Shown here: positions 8,476 through 16,573 of the stretch, piece after piece
How the letters are laid out: each line of letters starts with the position of its first letter
Position numbering within the stretch: position 1 is the first letter of the stretch
From: an uncultured Myxococcales bacterium
Lineage (GTDB): Bacteria > Myxococcota_A > UBA9042 > DTJE01
DNA length: 64,000 nucleotides
Assembly (NCBI GenBank): GCA_903936705.1
Contig: CAIZWN010000063.1
Coordinates: 18,363 to 82,362 of the forward strand
Direction of reading: 5' to 3'
Notes under the pieces: generated by a model
Told to the model about the DNA's origin: nothing
The model's input: only the letters and a program-made list of their open reading frames with translations
Databases searched by the model: none
Position numbers and translations under genes: made by a program

Positions 8476-8985
8476 TCACTCCCGCTGCGCGAACAGATGA
8501 TCCGGGGCCTGGACCGCAATGACCAGTCCGCGGGCGCAGACGTGGCCCGCTGCGAACATCGTCTCCTCGACCACGACCTTCCGGCCTGTAACTTCCTTGA
8601 CCCGGGCGCGTACTTCCAGGGTTACGCCCATGGGCGTCGGACGCAGGTAGTCGACGTGCAGCGAGGCCGTCAGGAATCGCAGGGGAGGTTCGCTGTCCAT
8701 GGGTCGGTTCTGGGCCCGGTACATGGCGGCGGCAGCGGTGCCGGTGCCGTGGCAGTCTATCAGCGAGGCAATCAGTCCCCCGTACACGTATCCGGGAATC
8801 GCGATGTGCTGCGGCCCCGGGTCGTACCGGCAGACTGACTCGTCACCGTCCCAGAAACTGCGTACGTGCAGGCCAGGCTCGTTCAGACGGCCACAGCCGT
8901 AGCACCAGGCCACGTCATCTGGGTAGAAATCCTGGAAGGCCTTGTCGTCGGGCGGCGGAAGGGCCGGTTCGGTTTTCGTTTCCAC
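8476..8985 (-). CDS. PaaI-family hot-dog thioesterase
   Basis: The 169-residue protein has the PaaI/hot-dog layout. A short N-terminal CYGCGRLNEPGLHV segment (two Cys, common in this subgroup) comes first. IPGYVYGGLIASLIDCHGTGTA, the G-x-hydrophobic-x-D active-site helix, follows. Strands SLHVDYLRPTPMGVTLEVRARV complete the fold. It should hydrolyse acyl-CoA thioesters in the cytosol. The start is GTG 8983-8985, preceded by GAGGACAACCC. The open frame continues to 9510, but that extension lacks family similarity. A convergent Cys-rich lipoprotein gene ends 122 bp away. Confidence 0.75.
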   Translation of the reverse strand: METKTEPALPPPDDKAFQDFYPDDVAWCYGCGRLNEPGLHVRSFWDGDESVCRYDPGPQHIAIPGYVYGGLIASLIDCHGTGTAAAAMYRAQNRPMDSEPPLRFLTASLHVDYLRPTPMGVTLEVRARVKEVTGRKVVVEETMFAAGHVCARGLVIAVQAPDHLFAQRE

Positions 8986-9445
8986 GGGTTGTCCTCGTGC
9001 GGTCGGCACGATTGCCTGACGCAAGGATGTTAGCAGATGCGCGCGCCGTGAAAAACCCGTGGCTTGGCGAACGGGATACAAAACAGGTCGCTGGCGAAAA
9101 GGCCTACGACGATAACCAGACCCAAATGTTGGAAAGGCATGCGCCAGCGACAGGCCGTCGGAACCATGGGCGTGTTGTCCCAGATCTTTGCCTGCGTTGT
9201 CGAAATCGCTTGAGGGAAGGTCGCCGACGCTCTGATCCACGGCAAGGCGTTGTGGATCGAGGTGCGCCCCACCCGACCCTGGGCGAGGCGGCTGAAGTTT
9301 ACCCGAGATGCGAGAGCGTTGCTGAGGTTGACCCGCCGGCCTGATCTCCGGTTTTCTGCCACAGCGGCGCCGAATAATTTGCTGAAGAAAAGCATGTCCA
9401 AGGGACAGGTGCGGATAGAATGGCTGCAGTGGAAGGGAGGACCAA
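8986..9445. other. 460-bp intergenic region without a supported gene
   Basis: Several frames stay open here on both strands, but none has a ribosome site with a recognisable domain. The codon pattern looks like GC-rich noise or a decayed gene. TAGAAT near 9415 could be the -10 of the OsmC promoter, but I see no good -35. I cannot say what this stretch does. Confidence 0.5.
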
Positions 9446-9841
9446 ATGGAAATGACGATTACGTTCAGTGGCGGCCTGAGGGTTGATGCCGAGGTCAACG
9501 GGCGGATCATTCACACCGACCAGTCGGTCAAGGCCGGCGGCGAGGGGAGTGCGCCCGAGCCCTACACGCTGTTCCTGGCCTCGATCGGCACCTGTGCGGG
9601 AATCTATGTTCTGTCGTTCCTGAAGAGCCATGACCTGCCGACGGAAGGTGTGCACCTGGTCCAGCGGATGACGTACGACGACGTAAACCACCGTATGGCA
9701 GCGATCGATCTGCAGATCGTCGTTCCCACGGGCTTTCCCGAGAAATACCGCAAGGCGCTGGAGCGTTCGGCTGGACTGTGCGCGGTGAAGCGTGCACTGG
9801 CGAACCCGCCCGAGTTCACAGTGGGCTCGGTCGAGGGTTGA
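9446..9841 (+). CDS. OsmC/Ohr-family protein
   Basis: This 131-residue cytoplasmic protein has the OsmC fold signatures. An N-terminal strand pair leads into APEPYTLFLASIGTCAGIYVLSFLKSHDLP, where Cys50 is the expected peroxidatic thiol. A second cysteine occurs in ERSAGLCAVKRAL. OsmC and Ohr proteins reduce organic hydroperoxides through this cysteine pair. Smaller YhfA-like members have less certain roles. The start ATG 9446 follows GGGAGGACCAA. The usual second motif (C-P-V-x-R) appears here as C-A-V-K-R. The gene lies 100 bp before a two-component sensor gene, but no direct link can be shown. Confidence 0.75.
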   Translation: MEMTITFSGGLRVDAEVNGRIIHTDQSVKAGGEGSAPEPYTLFLASIGTCAGIYVLSFLKSHDLPTEGVHLVQRMTYDDVNHRMAAIDLQIVVPTGFPEKYRKALERSAGLCAVKRALANPPEFTVGSVEG

Positions 9842-9943
9842 CTACCGGAAAGGCAGGTCTGAGGTCTTGAAGGCGCTCGAGTTGGTGCCGACCTTCGCCA
9901 AGTAGTGTGCTATCTTCGTTCGAAGGCTGCGAGGGCGAATCCG

Positions 9944-11584
9944 GTGCGCTTTCCCTACCTCCGGTTCGCGCTGATCCCGATTGTAGTGGCGGGCTTGTCC
10001 ATCCTGCTTGCGGTCACCACGCGCCTGGAGCAGGAACGCCAGTACGACGTGTTGCAGGCGTTGTACGAATCCCACGCCCGTTCAGCAGGACGCATGGTTC
10101 GCGAGGCAGCGCAGGAGGCGACCTGGTCTACTGGACTGGTGTACTCGATGTCGGCTGAGAGCGCTGCGCTGCTGCTGGAGTTGCTGGGGCCTCCAGGTAC
10201 CGGTGAAGACTGTGCCGCTCTGACATCCAGGATTCCCTATCTGGCAATTTGGGCTGCGCGTGATACGAACGATGTACGGGGGTGCATGGACCGTGTGCCC
10301 GTGGGCTCACGTTTGGCGTTCGTGGACGGAGTGCTGGCCGCGCCCGACGGCGATTTTGTGGAGGATGACCGCACGCGTGAACTGGGGGTGTTCTGTGCAT
10401 GGACTCGCGGCGAATCAGTTGCGACGGTCGTATGCATGGATCGAGGTCATCTTGACGAGATTCGCCTGGAGGTTGGCCTTGGCCCGCTTCTGGCAGACCT
10501 GAAGGACCGGGATCTGGAGTACGTGGTGGTCCAGGACCCAGGTGGAATTCTGGCGGCGTCTCCCGCACCTGGACGGATTTCGACATGGGACAATGACCCC
10601 GTGTTGGCGCAGGTTCGGGAGGGAGCGCTGGACGGGCTGCAGGGCCGAATGCTGGACCGGGACGGCCAGACAGTCTACGAGGTCATCGGGCCCCTGGACC
10701 TTGTCGATGGTACTCGCGCGGTGGTGCGAACTGCCCTGGATGCCGGCGAACTGGTGCGCTTCCGGACCTGGATCAGCCATAGGCAGGCGCTCATGGCTGG
10801 CGTCCTGGGCGGGGTGGTTTTGCTGAGCATCGCGCTGGCCTTCGTAATGGGTCGGGCCGTCCGACGCCGGAGGGAGTTTGTCGACGCTATGCGTCGTCGT
10901 GAGGAGGAGGGTCGGCACTGGCAGTCTCTGGGCCAAATGGCTGCCACTGTGGCCCACGAGGTACGGAACCCCCTGAACACGATCGGTATGGCGCTGCAGC
11001 GACTGTCGCGTGAGATCCATGTCGATCCAGCGGACGACGCCGGCTTCCATGACCTGCTGGCAATGTCGGCGGATGCCTCCGACCGGGTCGAACGCGTCGT
11101 TTCGGAGTTCCTGGAACTGGGGAAGCCACTGGATCTGGACCGTCGCGCCTACCCGGCGTCCGCGCTGGTGCAGGAGGCCCTGGCCTCACTTGCCATGCGG
11201 GCGGTGGGCGAGGGCAAGACTCTCGAGATCAGGTGCGCCTGTTCCGGCGATGTCATCGTTGATCGGCAGAGATTCGGACAGGTCGTGGCCAACCTGGTCG
11301 CAAACGCCCTGGACGCCGTGGGTCCTGGGGGAATCGTCACCGTTGTAGCGGAATGCCAGCCGGGTACGTTCCGGGTGGTGATTTCCGACGACGGTTCGGG
11401 GATGGACGCGGCGACGCTTTCGCGTGTTCAGGAACCGTTCGTCACGACGAAGGCCCACGGAACTGGTCTGGGCCTCCCCTTGGCAAGGCGTCTTGTCGAG
11501 GCGCACGGCGGCACTCTGGTTCTGAATTCCCAGCAGGGCGTCGGGACGCACGCCACTCTGGTGCTGCCTGCGAAGGAAACGTAG
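9944..11584 (+). CDS. Sensor histidine kinase with Cys-containing periplasmic domain
   Basis: The 546-residue protein has a transmembrane helix at about residues 8-26, a periplasmic domain of about 250 residues and a second helix near 283-304. A cytoplasmic kinase core follows. The H-box is VAHEVRNPLN (His338), the N-box VANLVANALDAV, and the G-boxes are DDGSGMD and GTGLGLPLARRLVEAHGG. No HAMP or PAS domain is evident. The periplasmic part has four cysteines (90, 114, 151, 164), which could form disulfides or bind metal. The start GTG 9944 sits 8 bases after GAGGG; an upstream GTG at 9905 is the alternative. The NtrC-type partner gene follows after 36 bp, so the two form an operon. Confidence 0.85.
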   Translation: MRFPYLRFALIPIVVAGLSILLAVTTRLEQERQYDVLQALYESHARSAGRMVREAAQEATWSTGLVYSMSAESAALLLELLGPPGTGEDCAALTSRIPYLAIWAARDTNDVRGCMDRVPVGSRLAFVDGVLAAPDGDFVEDDRTRELGVFCAWTRGESVATVVCMDRGHLDEIRLEVGLGPLLADLKDRDLEYVVVQDPGGILAASPAPGRISTWDNDPVLAQVREGALDGLQGRMLDRDGQTVYEVIGPLDLVDGTRAVVRTALDAGELVRFRTWISHRQALMAGVLGGVVLLSIALAFVMGRAVRRRREFVDAMRRREEEGRHWQSLGQMAATVAHEVRNPLNTIGMALQRLSREIHVDPADDAGFHDLLAMSADASDRVERVVSEFLELGKPLDLDRRAYPASALVQEALASLAMRAVGEGKTLEIRCACSGDVIVDRQRFGQVVANLVANALDAVGPGGIVTVVAECQPGTFRVVISDDGSGMDAATLSRVQEPFVTTKAHGTGLGLPLARRLVEAHGGTLVLNSQQGVGTHATLVLPAKET

Positions 11585-11620
11585 ATCGGCCTTCTGGTGG
11601 TCGGTGGAAGGAAATTTCAG

Positions 11621-12988
11621 ATGGATATGCGTGACAAGGCGACCCTGATGCTAGCGGAAGACGACGCCGTGCAGCGTCGGATGCTGGCCGGGTTCCTGCG
11701 GAAGGTGGGCTACGACGTAGAGGAGGCTGGGTCGGCGGCCGAAGCTTCGGAGAAGGCTCGGGATCACCGGATCGATCTGTTGATTACCGACCTTCGCCTG
11801 GGCGGTCCCGACGGGATCTCCCTTCTGGAGGACTTGCGGCGCGTCCACCCCGACCTGCAAGCGATCGTCGTGACCGCCTACGGGACGGTCGAGGATGCGG
11901 TGCGGTCCATGCGGGCAGGGGCGTACGACTTTCTGGGCAAGCCCGTGGACCTGGCCCGCCTGGAGGCTCTGGTCGCGAAGGCGCTGGAGAAGGTGGGACT
12001 GTCTAGGGAGAACCGATCCCTGCGTCAGGCGGTGGAAGTTGCGGACGCCTTCTCCGATTGGGTAGGTGACAGCGCGGCCATCGGGCAGGTGAAGGAACTT
12101 GCGCTGAAGGTCGCGGCCAGCAGGGCATCCGTGATGATTCTGGGCGAGTCGGGGACGGGCAAGGAGGTGGTGGCACGGGCGATCCACCAATTGTCCGGCC
12201 GTCGGGCAGGGCCATTCGTGACGTTGAACTGCGCAGTTCTCAGTGAAACGCTGGTCGAGTCGGAGCTGTTCGGCCACGAGAAGGGGGCGTTCACGGGTGC
12301 CTCGGTGCAGAAGAAGGGACGCTTGGAACTGGCCAAGGGCGGGACCCTGTTCCTGGACGAGGTCGGAGACATCCCCCTGTCGGTCCAGGTGAAATTGCTG
12401 AACGTTCTGCAGACCGGGCGGTTCGAACGGGTCGGAGGAACCCAGACGCTGGAAACCGATGCCCGGGTGCTGGCGGCAACTCACCGGGATCTCGATGCGC
12501 GGATCGGGACGGGCGAGTTTCGGGCTGACCTGTTCTACCGCTTGGCCGTGGTGACGATGCGGATGCCGGCCCTTCGTGAGCGGCCAGGCGACATTGCGGC
12601 CCTGGTGGCGCACTTCGTTCGCAAGCACGCTGACCTGTCCCCTACCGGAATTGCGGGCGTGTCGGACGATGCCCTGGCAGCCTTGGCCCGCCACCCGTTT
12701 CCCGGGAACGTTCGCGAGTTGGAGAATCTGGTAGAGCGAGCGCTGGTGCTTGGGGACGGGCCGATCCTGGAGGCAAGGGACTTTCCCCTGGGCTTAGGGG
12801 GGGCATCTGTCAAGGCGCACGCTGGTACTGCGTTGGGGGGACTTGAGGATCAAGTTGCCAGTCTCGAGCGGGACCTCATATTCCGGGCACTGGAACGCCA
12901 CGGGGGAAACCAAAGCGCCGCGGCCAGGGAACTGGGTCTTACCGAGCGTTCGGTTCGCTATAAGATGCAGAAACTGGGTCTGGACTGA
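11621..12988 (+). CDS. NtrC-type sigma-54 activator, response regulator
   Basis: The 455-residue protein has a receiver domain (acidic EDD near residue 13, phospho-acceptor Asp57 in LITDLRL, T-A-Y and K-P motifs). An AAA+ domain follows with Walker A GESGTGKE, the sigma-54-contact loop GAFTGA at residues 222-227, and LFLDEVGDIP. A Fis-type helix-turn-helix lies at the C-terminus (GNQSAAARELGLTERSVRYKMQK). It should activate sigma-54 promoters after phosphorylation by the adjacent kinase. The start is ATG 11621, with GGAAGGA upstream. The gene is followed within 10 bp by paired inverted repeats and, further on, a sigma-54 promoter, so its target is probably the neighbouring operon. It resembles ZraR/HydG-type regulators in layout. 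Confidence 0.92.
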   Translation: MDMRDKATLMLAEDDAVQRRMLAGFLRKVGYDVEEAGSAAEASEKARDHRIDLLITDLRLGGPDGISLLEDLRRVHPDLQAIVVTAYGTVEDAVRSMRAGAYDFLGKPVDLARLEALVAKALEKVGLSRENRSLRQAVEVADAFSDWVGDSAAIGQVKELALKVAASRASVMILGESGTGKEVVARAIHQLSGRRAGPFVTLNCAVLSETLVESELFGHEKGAFTGASVQKKGRLELAKGGTLFLDEVGDIPLSVQVKLLNVLQTGRFERVGGTQTLETDARVLAATHRDLDARIGTGEFRADLFYRLAVVTMRMPALRERPGDIAALVAHFVRKHADLSPTGIAGVSDDALAALARHPFPGNVRELENLVERALVLGDGPILEARDFPLGLGGASVKAHAGTALGGLEDQVASLERDLIFRALERHGGNQSAAARELGLTERSVRYKMQKLGLD

Positions 12989-12995
12989 CCACCAC

Positions 12996-13035
12996 TTCGA
13001 CCTGGACGTCGAAGGACCTCGACGAAAACGTCGAA
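12996..13035. promoter_or_regulatory. Tandem upstream activator sites TTCGAC-N6-GTCGAA
   Basis: Site 1 (12996-13013) is TTCGAC-CTGGAC-GTCGAA with perfect arms. Site 2 (13018-13035) is cTCGAC-GAAAAC-GTCGAa, with five perfect base pairs per arm. Their centres are 22 bp apart, two helical turns, so dimers would sit on the same face. Site 2 is centred about 95 bp before the -24 element, a usual enhancer distance. An AT-rich tract (about 13074-13108) between them could bend. Confidence 0.65.
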
Positions 13036-13118
13036 CACTGCTGGGCTCGATGGGGTGCGTTTGTGGTCAGTTGGTATGTTATTGCATTATTACAATGAGT
13101 TAAAAAACTGGATCAGCG

Positions 13119-13134
13119 TGGCACGATGCTCGCA
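13119..13134 (+). promoter_or_regulatory. Sigma-54 (-24/-12) promoter
   Basis: TGGCAC-N5-TCGCA matches the consensus TGGCAC-N5-TTGCW at every defined position but one and keeps the invariant GG and GC. The transcript would start about 12 bp on, near 13145, giving a leader of about 45 bases with GGAGGTG before ATG 13191. Confidence 0.7.
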
Positions 13135-13190
13135 ATAGACACCTTTGCCGGCCCAAGGTGGGCTGGTACTGGAAACCTTGGAGGTGCCGA

Positions 13191-13583
13191 ATGAAGACTA
13201 ACCTGAAGAACCTGTTTGTGGTGGTGGCGATTGCGGGCCTGCCCGCGGTGGCGTTCGCAAGCGACGTGGACCCCGTGAAGGGGAAGGGTCAGGCAGCCCA
13301 GGCTGGCCAGTTGACCCAGGCGCAGGACCAGGTTCAGGCCCGGGATGGGACCGGCGCGGGATTCGTTGATGCGGATGGCGATGGCCTCTGCGACAAGAAG
13401 GGCACCGGCACCCAGGGCAAGGGTCAGGGCAAGGGCCAAGGCAAGGGTCAGGGCAAGGGCAAGGGGCAGGGCAAGGGCGCCGGCCAAGGCATGGGCAAGG
13501 GCGTACACGGATCTGGCTTTGTGGACGCAGACGGCGACGGGGTTTGCGATCACGCACAGAACCGCAAGGGCATGGCCAAGTAA
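13191..13583 (+). CDS. Small exported protein with GKGQ repeats and two D-x-D-G-D-G motifs
   Basis: The 130-residue protein has a signal peptide (about residues 1-23, ending VAFASD). It then has a Gln/Ala-rich stretch, a first FVDADGDGLCDKK motif, about eight Gly-Lys-Gly-Gln units, and a second FVDADGDGVCDHA motif. The Asp-rich loops resemble thrombospondin type-3 or EF-hand calcium loops, each followed by a cysteine. The function is unknown; periplasmic or secreted cation binding is an inference. GGAGGTG precedes the ATG. It is the first gene after the sigma-54 promoter and activator sites, so it is probably the most strongly induced product of the locus. It may be a distant duplicate of the next gene, which is also 130 residues. 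Confidence 0.8.
   Translation: MKTNLKNLFVVVAIAGLPAVAFASDVDPVKGKGQAAQAGQLTQAQDQVQARDGTGAGFVDADGDGLCDKKGTGTQGKGQGKGQGKGQGKGKGQGKGAGQGMGKGVHGSGFVDADGDGVCDHAQNRKGMAK
13413..13477. repeat. 12-bp coding tandem repeat (GKGQ)
   Basis: A repeated GGGCAAGGGTCA-like unit encodes the Gly-Lys-Gly-Gln tract. Such arrays can change length by slippage, so the number of units may differ between strains. Confidence 0.7.
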
Positions 13584-13642
13584 GGCAGGGTGCGACCGAC
13601 ACGGCCTGGGGGAACGGACTTCCCCCGGGCCGCGGAGGGACC

Positions 13643-14035
13643 ATGAACATCAGGATGGCGTTGCTGGTGCTGGTCGCTGCGTCGGTGTTGCCTCGAATGG
13701 CGGCAGCTGAGGTGGCGGTGGAGCCTGCGAAGGCTCCCGTCGTTAAGGTTGTGCCGACAATAGTCGCAACACCTGCTGCGGCAGCGGCGGCGCAGCCGGC
13801 GCCGGCGGTGTCTCCCGCGGTGTCTCCGGCCTCGGCTTCGACGTCCGGCGAAGGGGCCACGTTCGTTGATCGCGATGGCGACGGTATCCAGGACGGGCAG
13901 GAACACCGTTTCCGGAAGCACGGGAAGGGTGCGCAGGGACACGGGGCCCCGGGCATGGGCGACGGGGCTGGCGGAATGCGGCGGTTCCGAGGCGGCGGGG
14001 GCGGCAACGGCCCGTGCCAGGATGGCGGGAAATGA
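13643..14035 (+). CDS. Small exported Ala/Pro-rich protein with a D-x-D-G-D-G motif
   Basis: The 130-residue protein has a signal peptide (about residues 1-22, ending RMAAAE). An Ala/Pro/Val/Ser-rich linker follows, then one FVDRDGDGIQDGQ calcium-loop-like motif, a His/Lys/Gly-rich stretch and a Gly-rich tail with a single cysteine. I do not recognise the family. It shares its length, export signal and Asp loop with the preceding gene, with which it forms an operon (59-bp spacer, GGAGGGA before ATG 13643). Its stop overlaps the next start (ATGA at 14032-14035), so translation is coupled to the barrel-like protein. Cation binding at the envelope is an inference. Confidence 0.75.
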   Translation: MNIRMALLVLVAASVLPRMAAAEVAVEPAKAPVVKVVPTIVATPAAAAAAQPAPAVSPAVSPASASTSGEGATFVDRDGDGIQDGQEHRFRKHGKGAQGHGAPGMGDGAGGMRRFRGGGGGNGPCQDGGK

Positions 14036-15126
14036 AGGGCGCGATGCGGGTCGTGATGGTAACCCTGGTGACCCTGTTCGCGGCTGGCCCGGTTCAGGCG
14101 CAGGAATTCAGCGTAGCCGGTGCCGTAGGGAGCGTCTGGACCGACAACGTGTTCCTTATGCGGACGCCCGAATGGGACGCGTCGATTTTGCCAAGCCTGA
14201 AAGTGGGTATGGACTTTGGAACCTACTGGACGCTGCAGTATGACGGGTCCGCGGAGATATTTACGAACAATACGGATCTGATCTCGCACGACCACGCATT
14301 GCGGCTCCAGGTGAACCCGGCCTTCGGGCCGGAGGGAAAGAACGAGTTCCTGGTGGCCCTGGGTGTCGAGACGCTGCGGAACCAGGACGCCTACAACGCC
14401 CTGAACTTCGTGGGCGGTCAATTGAACGCTGCCGTCAGTTTGGAACCTGCGCACTGGTTCGCCTGGCAGGCCGGTGTCGAGTTGCGCTATCGCGGCTTCT
14501 ATGACGACGTTCAGTCGAACGCCCTGGACGTTCTGGCGACGACGAGTTTGCGCTTTACTCTGGCGTCCCGGACCACGCTGACCCCACGCGTCGGGTACGG
14601 TTTCCGGTACAACCTCGGGCTGAAGGGACAGGCACAGGGACGACCCGACCGCGACGATCATCAACTGGACGTGGGCCTTCACATCAGCCAGGGCCTGTGG
14701 GCCCAGGGCGGGCTGCAGGCCGACTATTCATACCGCCACCTGTTTTCGACCAGTCAGACCCTGACGCGCAAGCTGACCCAGGCCCAGTTCGCCTTCCTGA
14801 CGTCGGACTTCATCGCAGGGGGTCACCGGGCCTACCTGAAGTACAAGCAGGTCCTGCCGAAGGGTTGGTCGTTCGTGGTCGGTTTGGAATTCAGGACGCT
14901 GGAATATCCGGGGTGGCCTGCGACCAACCTGGATGGGGCCGTCATCGCGCCCAACCGCGAGGACCGCAAGTTGATTCCGCACGCGTCCGTGGCCTATGGC
15001 CACGAATTCGGGAACCTGACATTGAACGCGACAGTGTCGTACAACTACATCCGGCAATGGTCAAACTCGGCCGACTACGACACGCAGGCTCACCAGGTCG
15101 GCGTGAACATCGGGCTGGAATACTGA
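14032..15126 (+). CDS. Outer-membrane beta-barrel-like protein
   Basis: The 364-residue product has a signal peptide ending PVQAQE. About a dozen amphipathic strands with alternating aromatic and polar residues follow (for example WTLQYDGSAEIFTN, FVVGLEFRTLEYPG), and the protein ends in a strand finishing GLEY. A terminal aromatic residue is usual for proteins assembled by BamA. The repeated even spacing of strands suggests a porin- or capsule-export-like barrel, but no named family is recognised. The start ATG 14032 overlaps the previous stop by four bases; ATG 14044 is possible. It is the last gene of the sigma-54-driven operon, which links it to the two Asp-loop proteins. What passes through it is unknown. 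Confidence 0.7.
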   Translation: MKGAMRVVMVTLVTLFAAGPVQAQEFSVAGAVGSVWTDNVFLMRTPEWDASILPSLKVGMDFGTYWTLQYDGSAEIFTNNTDLISHDHALRLQVNPAFGPEGKNEFLVALGVETLRNQDAYNALNFVGGQLNAAVSLEPAHWFAWQAGVELRYRGFYDDVQSNALDVLATTSLRFTLASRTTLTPRVGYGFRYNLGLKGQAQGRPDRDDHQLDVGLHISQGLWAQGGLQADYSYRHLFSTSQTLTRKLTQAQFAFLTSDFIAGGHRAYLKYKQVLPKGWSFVVGLEFRTLEYPGWPATNLDGAVIAPNREDRKLIPHASVAYGHEFGNLTLNATVSYNYIRQWSNSADYDTQAHQVGVNIGLEY

Positions 15127-15184
15127 TTTCGAAGTTCCAATCTGCCCCGTTATAGGCACAGTTGTATGTTGGTTTCAAAGCATC

Positions 15185-16573
15185 TTATTGAGGTGCACTG
15201 CCAGTAATACTCATGGATAGCTCCGCGACGTCCGTCCCATAGGAATTGGTTGCACTAATTGAAACCGCGAATGTACCCTGCTGCGGTGGTATTCCGCTGA
15301 TTACCCCTGTGTGTTCATCGATATTCACTCCTGGCGGAAGACCTGTGGCTTTGTACGAATCCGCCAGATTAATCGTTTCGATCTGATACGAGAGATCACG
15401 CCCAGCCACAGTGGCCATAGTGTTCGAACTCTCGATCAATGGATAGCCAACGTGCTGACGCTGCAAGAGAAATGCATGTACACGCTTTCGCGCATTGTCC
15501 CTGATGTTCATCCAGAAAAGATTGAAGTCATGCATGTGATATATCAAACGATCATGCATAAGTGATTCGCCACTTATGAAATAATCCTCGGAAAGGGGGG
15601 GGCTTGCCATCAAATAGCCTAGATCATTCCTAGTCGATACCACAGCGGGGAGGATTCCCTTGAAGCTGGTTTTGAGCACTCCGAAAGGCACGGCACCCAG
15701 GTTTAAAAAGGCTGGGGCGATTTCGGCATCCTCAACCCAGGTCATCGGATTGACGCTGAACAGCAATTGATCCGGCGTGGCACTTACCCATCGTTGTTTG
15801 TCGAGATTCCAATACACCTGACCGAGAATCCAAGCGGCACGATCTGTGAATCCCTCTCCAAAAGTCTCCCAGAGAGCGACGCAACCAGTCTGCTGCGGCG
15901 TTGAGCATGCCGCAAGTCCTCCGCCCGCCGCGGAATCCAGCATTGTGCGAGGCAATGCCAGTCCGGGAATCCATGCCGCAACAAGGAGATCGGCGCACGG
16001 CTTTCCGGCAACTTCCTCGATCAACAGTCGCTGCCCGTGATTGGCCCCCTGGCTGTGACCCGCAATGATAAAGGGCCGGCCCTGATTCAGGTTTTCGAGG
16101 TAGTAAAGAAAGGCCTGACGAACATCCTCGTAGGCGATATTCAACGGTTTCTGGAGGAGGTCTTCGCTACCACCGAACCGGAAAATTGCCATCTGGCGAT
16201 AACGTGGCGCAAAAATCCTCCCCACCGAATTGAATGATGCGGCCTGTACCTCCAGCATCAGGTCAGTAGTATCGTTTACCGTGGAATCATCTATGGATGC
16301 GTTGTCGGGACCAGTAACGTAATAGGTTGTCGGATGGATATAGAAGACATCGACTTTTGCACTTTCTTCAAGGCTACTAAGCCCGCTGCCGCCCGGAATT
16401 TCGGTGGCAGAACTTCGTTTGCCAGGCATCGCCGCCCATGATTGCGGCAGACTGTAGTCTATTGAGGTTATTGCCGTGGCTGATTCATCCGAGCAACCGG
16501 CGAACAACATCAGTGTTGCCAGGGCCGGTAGTGCCGGGAAGAGTCTGGTGCAATAGTAGAATTTTCTGATCAT
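15185..16573 (-). CDS. DUF3089-type alpha/beta-hydrolase lipoprotein with a putative Ig domain
   Basis: The 462-residue lipoprotein (lipobox LFAGC) carries the DUF3089 signature VDVFYIHPTTYYV near residue 75. It has a serine-hydrolase nucleophile elbow GHSQGA (Ser174), so it is probably an esterase or lipase facing the periplasm or cell surface. The last 80 residues contain LPPGVNIDEHTGVISGIPPQ, the hallmark of bacterial putative-Ig (He_PIG) domains, which usually bind carbohydrate or proteins. AGGGAGAC lies before ATG 16573. The gene is AT-richer than its neighbours, like the lipoprotein at 5510-8353. It converges on the sigma-54 operon and has no obvious partner. Confidence 0.8.
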   Translation of the reverse strand: MIRKFYYCTRLFPALPALATLMLFAGCSDESATAITSIDYSLPQSWAAMPGKRSSATEIPGGSGLSSLEESAKVDVFYIHPTTYYVTGPDNASIDDSTVNDTTDLMLEVQAASFNSVGRIFAPRYRQMAIFRFGGSEDLLQKPLNIAYEDVRQAFLYYLENLNQGRPFIIAGHSQGANHGQRLLIEEVAGKPCADLLVAAWIPGLALPRTMLDSAAGGGLAACSTPQQTGCVALWETFGEGFTDRAAWILGQVYWNLDKQRWVSATPDQLLFSVNPMTWVEDAEIAPAFLNLGAVPFGVLKTSFKGILPAVVSTRNDLGYLMASPPLSEDYFISGESLMHDRLIYHMHDFNLFWMNIRDNARKRVHAFLLQRQHVGYPLIESSNTMATVAGRDLSYQIETINLADSYKATGLPPGVNIDEHTGVISGIPPQQGTFAVSISATNSYGTDVAELSMSITGSAPQ

